Source: Zygnema cylindricum (taxonomy: Eukaryota > Streptophyta > Zygnematophyceae > Zygnematales > Zygnemataceae). Taken from it: 64,000 nt of DNA. Within the stretch, counting starts at the first letter, position 1; the number at the start of each line of letters is the position of its first letter. The DNA is taken from positions 124,001 through 188,000 of the forward strand of contig JBBHKE010003121.1 of the NCBI GenBank assembly GCA_037447655.1, read 5' to 3'. The notes under the pieces are model-generated. The model was not told where the DNA came from. It did no database searches and was given only the letters and a program-made list of their open reading frames with translations. Below, piece after piece: positions 12,543-24,500 of the stretch. Both the position numbers and the translations under genes were made by a program.

Positions 12543-15500
12543 ATGGACGATTTTTTTCGTCATGATGAAGATGAGGATGAGGAGGAGGAGGAAGGAGAAG
12601 GAGGAGGCCGTCTTTTGGGCTTTATGTTTGGGAATGTGGATAGAGAGGGAGGGCTGGATGAGGATTATCTGGATGAGGTAAGAATGGAGAGAGAGAAAGG
12701 GAGAGAAGGAAAGGGTGAGGGAGAGGAGAGGGAGAGGGAGAGGGAGAGGGAGAGGGAGAGGGAGAGGGAGAGGGAGAGGGAGAGGGAGATGGAGAGGGAG
12801 AGACGAAGAGTGTACCAAAAAGAAATTGAAAGAAATCATCTTTACTTTCATGTCCTTTTGAAATGTCAAAAAGCATGTGAGATTACCCCAATTGCCCACA
12901 CCATCCTCAACTTGGTTACCCTCTGGTTTCCTTTCCTTCTCGCTCTTCTCCCCTCTTCCCTCTCTTCTCTCTTCCCCTCGGGTCGACCCCTTTTGTTTCT
13001 CTCACTCTCCGTTATCACTCTCGTTTCTCCAATATCTCTCCTTATCGCTTTTCGTTCTCCACTTTCACTTTCGCTACGAATTCTCTCCTCCAGACTCTCC
13101 TTCACTGTTATTTTTCTCTCCATCGCGTCTTTTCTTTGTCTCTCTCTCCCCCTCTCCCCCTCTCACTCCCCTCTCTCGCCCTCCCCCCCTCTCTCTCCCT
13201 CTCCTCTCCTCTCCCTCCCCCCCTCTCTCCCTCTCTCTCTCTCCCTCTCCCTCTCCCTCTTCCTCTCCCTCTCCCTCTCCCGCTCCCTCTTGCTCTCCCT
13301 CTCCCTCGCCCCTCTCCCTCTCCCTCTCCCTCTCCCTCTCCCTCTCCCTCTCCCTCTCCCTCTCCCTCTCCCCTCTCCCTCTCCCTCCCCCTCCCCCTCC
13401 CCCTCCCCCTCCCCCTCCCCCTCCCCCTCCCCCTCCCTCTTCCTCTCCCTTTCCCCTTGCCCCCCCCCCCTCCCCCTCCCCCCTCCCTCTTCCTCTCCCT
13501 TTCCCCCTTGGCCCCCCCCCCTCCCCCTCCTCCTCACCCCCCCCCCCCCCCCCCCCCCCCCCTCACTCTCCTTCTCTCCCCTCCCTTCCTTGCCACCTGT
13601 CCTCTCTCAATTTCCCTCTTTTCTCCAGCTATTCTGTTTTTATTTTTTCCCTCCATCTCTTTCCCCTTTCTAATGAAACTACTTTGTTCAAAGCAAAATT
13701 GATGCGCCCGTAATCATCAGTATTTATAGTACTATTTTTTTTTTTCTTTCCACCTTTTTTTGTTTGTAGTTTGGATTTTTGCCCTTCTTAGATTTTTGTT
13801 TATTTGGTCTGTTCTGAGTGTAGGTGGCAACTGTCGTTGTGGCTGTTTTTTTGTCAGGATGTGAAGGGACAGCTGTCAGCTCTAGCAAGCCAGTTGGGAC
13901 AAGAACTAGGAGAAGTGGAGGCAGAGGTTTGTTCCGTCGAGAGACTTTCTTTTTATTTCTGAAGAACATGTTTCTACTCCATTTTGTGCTAGTATTTAAC
14001 TGCAACTTGTTGCCAATGGATAAATACACAACATTCTTTTTAAGCTTTATATTGATGGCAAATGCTAAACCTATAACTTGACAATTTTTATCTTCCTAGT
14101 TTCCACACTATTTCCATAATTTTTTTTATACATAATATATACTATTTTGAATATTTCCAGGATATTTCCATTTTTTTCAAAATACTCTTGTAGTAGTTTC
14201 TATAGTTAAGTGGGGAAATTGCCATGCCTTCGGGCCATCACATGTTCATTTCCTTTTTCTCTCTCCTTTTTTGCCCACATTTTTTCTATTGTCTAAGGTT
14301 CTGGGCTAGTTGATTTTTTTTTTCTGAATGCCAAACCTCGTATGGTTTGTATTTTTTAATCGTTTTCCAATTCATAATTATTTATAATGTCCTTTTTAAG
14401 CCTACTTAATCTTTCAATGGAGTTTTGGAGAGGGTTAAATAAATGAAGGGACAAGATTGTCCGGTTCGTTTTTTGTGCAGCTGGGATCTTCTCGGAGGAA
14501 AGTTGACTCTGATGATGAAGGCAAAGCTGAGATTAATTATGGTATGGGCAATGTAATTTTGTTACTTCTCCTACTTTTTTGTCTTTAATAGGAATGAAGC
14601 ATTTTATTTGAATCAGCCCCTTACCTTAGCCAAATTGTGGTACGGGCATTTCATTCTACTTTTTTCCCTCCTTATCTGTGGTCTTTTAAAGCACTTTCGA
14701 TAAGTCAAACCACCTTTCTTTATTAGAGATTTAGGAGCCACCCATGCTTTGTTGAACCGCTTCTGGCTCAATTTTGGGTGAAGAAAATGGACTTCAAGTT
14801 TTACTTAAGCCCTTTTGATATCATTGTGGCTTTACAAATCTGCTTTTTGTATGCGAGCACATTCTTGCAATGTATGTTGAAATAGAAGAAATCCTTGTGT
14901 AAATAAAACTGGCCCTAGTTAATTAGCTCAAATAGCTCGAATTTGAAAAACTGGGGCTAAAGAAGAATGGAAAAATGGCCAAAAGGAGGCTTTAAAGGAC
15001 ATGTTTGTTAAATATTCACTCATTCAGGAAGTATCGAATGGTTTTTTGTTGTTCAATCACTCCCATGTGCCATGCATACAGTTTACTTTTCTATGTTTTA
15101 CTGTCACGATAAATGAGAAGGAATTGACTTAATAATGCCCACAGTTGCTGGAATATGACTAGTTCCTAACAACTTAGGGCCGTCAAAATTTGAAGTTTTC
15201 CTTTTGGTGTAAGCCTTGGTTTGTAACAGAGTGAATACTAAATTTCCAGTGGGTTATTTTTGACTGTAATTATCAGCCTATTACATTACTGACACTATCA
15301 TTTTGGTCTGTCCTCAGATAAACAAATGTTGTTGAAAACCTTTTTTATTGTAGTTAAAATTACGTTAGTGTTTACAAACGTAGTGGATGTGCTGTCAGGT
15401 TTTAATACCTGCCAGTTTTTGTTGAAAGCTATGCCTCGATTTATTTATTTTTTCCAAAATAGAGGTTTATTATTGGTCAGATGGCCATCTGTGTCACTTA

Positions 15501-18500
15501 TATTACTAATTTATCCTTAATCGACCGGAGATATGAGGTATTATGGTGATATTACTGAAGCTGTCAACTTGCTGTCAGTTTATGGTCGAATTCTTTCACG
15601 GTTATGTCATTTGGTCAAGTTTGGAAGTTTGACTTATTTTGTTGTTTTCACTTTTAATAGCCAATTGATGAAAGCTTCTGTTCATGAACCTCAGTTGATT
15701 GAAATGAATTGACCATTATTGCTTTCAGAGTAGACGAATTATTAGTGTCAAAGGGCTGTTAGACTTAATAATATTCATGTTTTGAAGGGTTTACTGTACT
15801 TTCACTTACCTTCCAGTCTGTCGCAATTTCAGTGATTATTATTATGTCTCATTCCCCTTCATTTATGGCAAGTGTTATTGGAAAAAGTTCTTTTTGTGGC
15901 AAACTTGCAATTGTTTTGTCAACTATAGATCATTAAACGACGAGGGATTTAATTAGGATTTTCTGTTACATTTCGTCTATAAAAATCTGTTGGTAGCTGT
16001 TTATGACGAAGGAGGAATAAAACAAATCATTTTTTTTCTGCTGAATCCAATGTAGGCATCCCTGTGTGATCAAATTTGCAATTATGTAGAAAAGGTGAAG
16101 TGAAATATTGCACTTTTGAGTACTCATGCCCTCCATCTTTCAGCAGCAAGAATGCTTCAAAAAATCTTCTCAAATTTTGGGCTTTTTCAGATTCTTAACA
16201 CCTAGTTGTTATTGTTTTTGTTACTTTTCTTGGATGAGGGGTCTTAGGTTTTACAGCAAAAGCCCCAGATGCAGTGGATTATGAGGATATTGATGAGGCT
16301 TATGACGAAGGAGAGGAGGAAGAAGAAGTTGTTGTCCCACAGCCTCAAATGTATGCTGATATTGCTATTGCGAGTCAAAAAACATCGATTTCACAAATAA
16401 CTAAATCAGCAGATGATGATTACGACGACGAGGAAGAGGAGGAAGAAAAAGATTTACAGAATGGAACTGAGAATGGAGAACAAGCCATAGGAGAGAGCTT
16501 GCCAGTTCTTGTTTCAGCAAGTGGCACCGGTATGTGTTTCCACAAGTTTGGGTATGACATTTTTTTTTTTTATGATTGTAAGAGATTTAATTTCTGGCTT
16601 TTTCATTGTGGTTTCTTTTTTGAAATGATTGACAATTATAGAGATTTCTGGCTTTACTGTTTTTACTGTTATGAGAACAACTATTGAAGTCGACATCCTA
16701 TGTTACACCAATCACCATTGATATTGTGGATTGTTTGGGCAAGTTTACATTTTCTGTTATTGCTAGTCCACACTAATGCTAGGATGTTTCTCCAGATTAG
16801 GGGCACTTCATATTTCAAAATGATGTTTTTTATTGAACAACTTAAAGTACAAATTGGCGTGGTCTGAAATGTTGTGGACATCACTGCTGGTGGTGAACAA
16901 AAAAGTCGATTGAACTATGGACAAAGAAGCATAAAAGTATCGTATACTGAGATGTCTTGCTATGATTTTGCAAAAAACAGAGTTGATGAAATTGATACCA
17001 TAAATGTTGTGGATTTTTTGAAAATAAGGTCAATTAAATTGGTACTTTAAATGTTGTGAATACTTTTGCAGAAAGTAAGGTCGATGAAGTTGATACCTTA
17101 GATGTTGCCCCTGAGGAAGACGAGGAAGATTTGCTGGAAGCAGCATTTCGGGTGAGAACCTTTTGACTAGAAAATTAAAGAATTCAGGATTATGGACATC
17201 AAGGTTATGTGACTTGACCCCTGTTTGTGAACTTTCGGCTGGATCTATTTCTTTGCCTCTTTTTTTCCAAAATTTTGAAGTGTGCTTGTGGTGTCCATGT
17301 TTCAATGAATGAACAGATTTTTTTTCTCTCTCTGTTGTCAATTCATCTTGTTTCTGTTCTTATGACGAGTGATTTGTAAAAGTACTTAGAGCAAGTATCT
17401 GGGATGGCATTGTTGTAGACGTAGAATTCAAAAGGAAAGGGTCGAATAATTTATTGCAGATGTTTCCCTGACGACCACGTTAAAAATTTCACAGGATGTC
17501 GAGAGAGAAGACGAAGAGAAAGTTAGAGATGGAAAAGCTGAATCGGAAAAAATGGAGGAAGAGAGACCAGATGAGGATGGTTTGCCTGAAAAGGAAGGCA
17601 ATGATCTGGCATCAGTGAAGAAGGAGATTGAGGAAATAGAGTTACCAGTGCTTTGCCAGGAGGGAGGAAAGGACATTCTCCGATTCACAGAAATTTTTGG
17701 TGTCAATGAGAGCTATTGGTCACTCACATTGCGAAGATCTCGGCCAAGGAGGAGGCTTGTGCCTGGTGAGGTTTTTTTGAGGTTTGATTTTTTTTTTTTT
17801 TTGTGACATGTTTAGGAACCTTTAAACACTTAGATTTGCAATGTATAAACACAGTCATAATTTTAGTGCTCTCTCTCTCTCTCTCCCCTCTCCCTTGCTC
17901 TTTCCTCATGTTTCCTGTCTCTCTTTCCTTCGGCCCTCCATCTTCCTCTCCTTTCTTCCCTGCGTCTCTCCTCGCCCCCTCTTTCTCTTTCTCACTGCCT
18001 AAGTTGGAAATTCTGGTCCCACAGTAGCAAAGTTTGTATTAAACTAAATTTAAGGAATGTCTGTGTTAACAAAGTTTTCTGAAATATGTTGAACTGTTTG
18101 GTAATGTGAATTAAATGTTCGAGGAGCCATTTTAGAAACATTCGTATTTGTTTTCTGCTTTTCTACCAGAAAACAAATGACATTTTTATTTGCATTTTCG
18201 GAAGTATCAATTTCTGTTCTTTAAACTGGTACTAAAAACTTATACTTTGCAAATTTTTTAAAATGGCTTGGGGTTCTTTGGAAATTCAAAGCTTTTACAA
18301 GTAGAAAATTGACATGAGACAACTTGAGATTCTTTAGGAAATCAGTGCTTCAACACGTAGAGGAGGTAGAGGATGTTAAAACTGATACTGGAAACGTATT
18401 CTTCATTAAAAGTGGCTGGGGATTCTTTTGGAATTCAGTGCCTCTACAAGTAGAAATTGATATTAAAAGCTTCCGCATTACAAAAGTTCAAAAATTACTT

Positions 18501-21500
18501 GAGATTCTTTGGGAATTCAGAACTTCTGCAATTGAAGAGGTAGAGTATTTTTAAACTGATACTGAAAACTTGTACTTAACAAAAATCTAAAACTGAGTTT
18601 GGATTCTTTGGGAATTCAGTGCTTCTACAATTAGAAACTGATGTTAAAATCTTTACAAAAAACCAAAAATGACTTGGGATTCTTTTGGAATTCAGAGCTT
18701 CTACAAGTAGAGGATGTAGAGGATGAGGAGGAGCTCCTTTACTACGGCGTCCCACCCGATTCAGCTGCAGAAATGCCAGCTCAGCGGATAAGTTCTTGTA
18801 TAACAACAACATCAGAGGAGGAAGGAGACGATTTTGAGGAGGAAGGAGAAGTGGCAGGGGAAAAAGGAGAAAAAGAAACAACGGCAGAAGGTGAAGAAGA
18901 CAAATTCGAGGAGGAAGGAGAAGAGGATCAAGATAAAGGAGAAAAGAAAAAACTGACAGAACAGGAAACTGAGCTGGTAGTTGAGGGGACAGAGGCGATG
19001 AAATGTGAGGCCGATATGAAGGGTGTAGATAAGGAAATGGCTGTTTTATCAGAAAAAGTTAGAGACGAACCAAATGAGAATCTTGTCGAGGAGAATTTTT
19101 TGACACCTTCCGATGAAATCTGTGAGTCACAGTCTGTGAAATCAGGGAAAGAGGAAAGTGAGAGTATCGCGACAGATTTGCCCGTAGAAAAGGGTAAGGA
19201 TCAACAGGCGGAAAAAAAGTCAACATCAGAAATTTTGCGTGGTGAGATTGATAAACAAGTTGTTGAAACATTGCCTGGTTCATGTATAGTAAAGAATGAT
19301 AAAGGAGATACATGGAAGGAACAGTTGTCTCTTCCTTGGGGTGGTAGTGAAGGAAGATATTTTGGATTGGAGAGTCCAACAGAGAGTGAGACAGAACTGG
19401 AAAGAGATGATCTTGCGAATAGATTGAAGATGATTCCTTCACAACACTTTTCCTTATTTGCCCAAGAAGAGTGGGAAACTAAAATTTTGTGGGGCAGTCC
19501 TACTTCCAGTCTTCACTTGGAGGAGGAGAAAAATTCTGCAACGAGAATGGATAATGGATACATGAAGACCTCCTGGGAAGAGATGGAAAAGGAAAGTGAA
19601 GAGGAGATAGAAGAGGAGGAAGTAGAGGAGGAGGAAAAGGAAGAGGACGGAGAAGAAGAAGCCAGGTGGAATTGGAAGTCAAATATAGTGGGAAAGAATC
19701 ATTTGAAGTCTAATAAGGCCTTAACGTTTCAGGGAAATAGTCATTTTAGACCAGGTAAAGAAGAGACAGAGGGGAGGGATTGGAAGAAATGGTGGAGTGA
19801 GAGGCCTATTTCTTTAGAACCTCTGGATGCGAATAGGGGCTCCAGATCTACTTTGAGGCCAAACGACAGGGAGCCTCAAATGTTACGAATTGAAAACATT
19901 GTAGGGAGAAAAGAAGAGAGTGAGGAGGGTGAAGAGCCTAACAAGTCAGTTGGCGAAACAGGTGTTTTACTGAAGAAAATGAGAGGATTCTCGTTAATGA
20001 ACGGTGGTACAAATGGTTTTACAAAGGAAGACGAGTTGGTGGTTCCTAATTGGTTGGATGAAGTTCTGAGAATTGAAGACGACCACAATTGGGAGACTTT
20101 GAAAGTCCAGGGCAAGAAAATTTTAAGACCACAAGTCATTTTTGACCTTAATGATGAAAAAATGGTATTTGAAGTTCCTGATAATAAATTGGGTCAGCGT
20201 CTGAAGGCCCACGCCATGGCTCTTGTTACACACCCTGAGTCAAGAAAACAAAATATTAGTATTGCAAAATTTTCCTGTGATGAGTATTATGCAGCGAAAA
20301 AACAGAACAAGACAAACTCGAAGAAACGTGTGGCAAATCGACCAGCAATTTACCATTCACTTCCGGCAATAAAATTGCAAACAATGAAACCAAGACTGAG
20401 CAAGTAAGGTTTTCCAACCACTGTTTATCTATTTGCTTCAGATAAGATATTTGGCTTGGGAATTCTTACATCGACTTTATGGCATGAGTAAATATTTCGT
20501 GGAATTAACCCGGACCAATGAATGGTTTTTCTTTAATTTTAAAATGCTGGTCGAGATTCGGTTCAGTTGACCATTGTTTTTGTTGATATTTGGACCTGAT
20601 TCTGCATAACTTTGTGCAGTATTATTAATCATTGACTACATGTTTTTTTAGTCTAAAGAGTCAGTGTAAATAACCATCCCTCATTCAGGTGACATTGAGC
20701 TGCAAAATTCTTTATGGCTTTGACCATGCGGTGTTTTTGAGTCCAAAAACTTATAAAGTCTAGTGGAGGTTAGTTTTCTTATGAACAGATTTCAGTACGT
20801 TTTCCATTTCTGACAGATTTAATTGCCATTTTCTTTTTTTGGGTGAATTCAGAGGAGACTTAAGTATGTTAACGGAGAAAATGTTCTCCTTTCTGACATA
20901 TTTTACTGTCATCTTTTTTCTTTCTTTTCTTTTGTTCGGTAACTCAGCAAAGATCTTTCCAATTTCCATCGTCCAAAAGCTGCGTGGTACCCACATCATA
21001 ATGAGGTTGCTGCGAAGGCTCAGGGCTCATTAGAAAGTGGGCGAAATAAAAACATGAAAGTCATTTTGAAAACGTTGTTTGGAAAAAATATAAAGCTTCA
21101 CATGGATGCTTCCGATTCGCTGGATGCCCTTCGACTCAAGAGTGCCAGGAAACTTGGAGGTACAAAATCTTTTATTTTCTTCTGTTCCCTTTTCAATACA
21201 GGCGTTGGTCTTGAGAATTGAGTGTGTATAAGAATGGGAGCGAGAGGGAGAGAGGGGAAGAGCGGGTATGTTACTGGACCTTGCATTTTTGAGAGCTGTC
21301 ATTTAATTCAATATCAATGTTGTCATTATATCACAACTCCCTTTAACTGTGCCTACTCTATCTACTGTAATTAGGTTGGCCTATCCTACACTGTTCACTG
21401 CTACGTAAAGGGATTATTGCTGTTTATGTTAAACTAGAATCAAAGATACTTATTTGCTGTTAGGCGATGGAGCAACATGCTGTTAACTCTTACGATTAGT

Positions 21501-21528
21501 ACTATTAACACTTTCCTTCTTCTCTCTG

Positions 21529-21583
<55 letters not shown>

Positions 21584-24500
21584 CTCTCTCTCTCTGTGTC
21601 TCTCTGTCCTCTCTCTCCTCTGATTTCTGGTCAAAAGAATGTCCACCACTTTTTAGTTTTTGTTAGCATTGATAGCTATGAGCAGTGTGTTTTTATGTGC
21701 TGATATTTTAGACCTGTCCGTAAATTTTTGTGGGCTGTAGTAATTTATCCCCTGGAAGTCTTTGAACAAAAATCTTCTTTTCAGGCATCATTTCTTTCGT
21801 TTTCATTTTGGCATTGGCCACTCGATTTCCTCATCCTCACTATTGGTTCATCTACACTCTTTAAAGTGGGCGGTATATTGAATTTAATCCTATTCTGCAT
21901 GCTCTGTGAGTTTTGTTTCTTCTTTTGTTTACCTGTGTGCTTTCTGTTTTGCAGATTTAAAGGACTCGGAGAAAGTGAAATTTATACACGCAGGAAGAGA
22001 GTTGCAAGAAGGTCAAACTTTGGCAGAACAGAGAGTTCCTCCAAATTCTGTATTGCATTTAGTAAGGACAAAAGTTCATCCATGGCCGAAAGCTCAAAAA
22101 TTGCCAGGCGAAAGCAAACCAAAAAGACCACCTGGGGCATTCAAAAAAAAGACAGAGCTTTCAGTTCAAGATGGACATGTGGCACTCACAGAGTAAGGCC
22201 TTATCTCCTGAAGAAATTCGTTGTACCAAAGAAGTTTGTTGTACTAAAGAATTTGTAAGGCCTGATGGAAATTTAATGTTATTAGAGAAATTTGTGAAGC
22301 TGGATTTTTGTAGTGTGATCCGCGTGAATTACTGTCATATAGTTTGGTGGACTTCTTGACTTTATTTTCAGATTGGAAGTCCAATGGTGCCCTCTCTTTC
22401 ACTCTTACTCCCTCCCTTCCCCTCGCTCTCTCTTTCTCTCTCCCTCTCTCTCTCCCCCCCTCTCTCTCCTCTATCTCTATTTCTCTCTCTCCCTCTCAGA
22501 CTTTTGATAGAATTAGTAACGTGAGTGTATGGTTTTCTTAAATATAAAACTCTGAACGTTCTTGGTTTCCTCATAATACCATGAATAAGATTTTATGTTT
22601 GAGTCGTCTCCATTTCCTATTTTTTTTAACTTGCGTATCTGTGAGACAATAGTACTAGGGTCTCTATTGGAAAAATTATTTTTGTTTTAAGTGTGTTGGA
22701 AATGTGGAGTTTCCATAATTAGTCTCTGTCTTATGAGAAGTAGCAGCTTTGCTTTAAGAAAAGCAATCAGTTTTTCGTATGAAAAGTGATTTCACACTAT
22801 TAGTTTTTCTTATGAGACTTATATATATGTATGTTTTGTTTTTTGCATGATTATAATCATTACAAGGGAGAGGTAGAGGGCGAGGGAAAGGAGAGGGGCA
22901 GGGAGGGAGTGAAAGGGAGGGGGAGAGGGAGAGGGAGAGGTGCTTCCTGTCTCATGAGAGGGACTTTCCGGATTTTGCAGGTACTGCGAAGAAAGACCAC
23001 TTTTGCTTAGTAATGTTGGTATGGGAGCTCGACTTGCTACTTTTTATCGAAAACAAAGTACAACAGATTTAGGAGCTGCTTCTCTTCGAGAAGAGGCTTG
23101 GAATGGACTTCAAATGCCTTTAGAGCCAGAAGATGATTCTCCGTTTTTGGGAGATGTGAAACCAGGAACTGCTCAATCAAGCATGGAAACGAATCTTTTC
23201 CATGCTCCGGCATTTAGGCACGAGGTTTCCTATACTGATTTTCTGTTGGTCCGTAATTCTAAGGGAAAACTCTCACTTCGGAAAATCAACTGTCTTCATG
23301 TGATTGGTCAACAGGTAAATGGTTTTTTAGGGTACTTTTTAGTTCTGATGCCTTTTTTTGTCTTCTGATGCCCCTTCAACTTTTGTAATTTCTCTTTGGC
23401 TTTTTTTCTGGGTGAAGTTTCTGCTGTATTCATAAAGTCAAGATTCTTTACCGAAGACGTGTGTTGTATCAATGTTTGAAAGTGTTAAAATGTGTGAAAT
23501 TGTGATATCATGCATATAAATTAGATATCCAGCTGTATGTTTTTTTTTATTCAACACGTCACTCTTTTTGTAGTTTCCAAGTGCGGCAGAAAACATCACC
23601 TGCATTACGTTTCGATTCATTTTTTTCTAAATTTTGTATTAAATTGGTAAAATCTATACTAAAAATAGCACTTCAAGGGTACTGTCCTTTTCGAGTGATA
23701 TTTAATTATGAAGTCACAATAGATGACGGTTATAAAATTTATACATAAATCGTTTTGTAATTTTGAGCATTGGGTTTCATGAACAGGAACCCCATATGGA
23801 GGCTTTGGCACCTGCCTCGAAAAACATTCAAACTTACATCGGTAATCGACTCGCTGTATATATTAGCCGTGAATTTTCGTCTTTTAGTAAACCTGGGTAT
23901 TTACCGCGGGTTCGAGCCGAAGACGTGACGAGCAACTTTCCGGGCTTGAATGAGACAACTATCAGAAAACGCCTCAAGTCTATTGCCGAGCTTCAGGTAA
24001 ATACCTATTTTTTTGTGAAAGAAAGAGAGAGGGGGACAGGGGGAGGGGAGGGGGAAAGGAAGAGAGAGAGGGAGGGGGAGAGACGAGCAGCTTTCTCTGC
24101 TTGAATGATAAAAACCGTCAGAAACTCCTCAAGTCTATTGCGGAGCTTCAGATAAGGGGGAAAGATGAGCAACATTCTGGGCTTGAACGATAGAGCCGTC
24201 AGAAACTCCTCAGTTGATTGAGGAGTTGCAGGTATGGGCTCCAGCGAATAACTTATATCTTTTGTGAGAGGGAGAGGGCGAGTGGAAGAAGGGAGGAAGA
24301 GAGGATGGGAGGGGCAGAGAGACAGGGGAGGAAGGGAAAAGGAGAGGAAAGGGAGGATGGAGAAAGTGAAAGATTTTTCTTAGGAGCCCTTTCACATGGA
24401 TGAAATGGAATTTTAAATGCTAGTATTTCCAATTTCCGATTTGGATTTCAGATATGTATGGTGGTAGCTGGTATAAATAAATCTAGGTTGCGGCAAACTC

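Noticed and set aside
12678-13713. Long frames continuing from the TAF1 start codon and Pro/Ser/Leu-rich frames beside them
   Set aside because: They read through intron 1. The exon ends at DYLDE with a good GTAAGA donor, and the extension is satellite-derived.
24019-24395. Two partial repeats of the exon 11 end (GCTTGAATGATA...CCTCAAGTCTATTG and GCTTGAACGATAG...)
   Set aside because: Considered as extra exons, but they are short decayed duplicates of the 3' end of exon 11 within the next intron, with stops and no conserved continuation.
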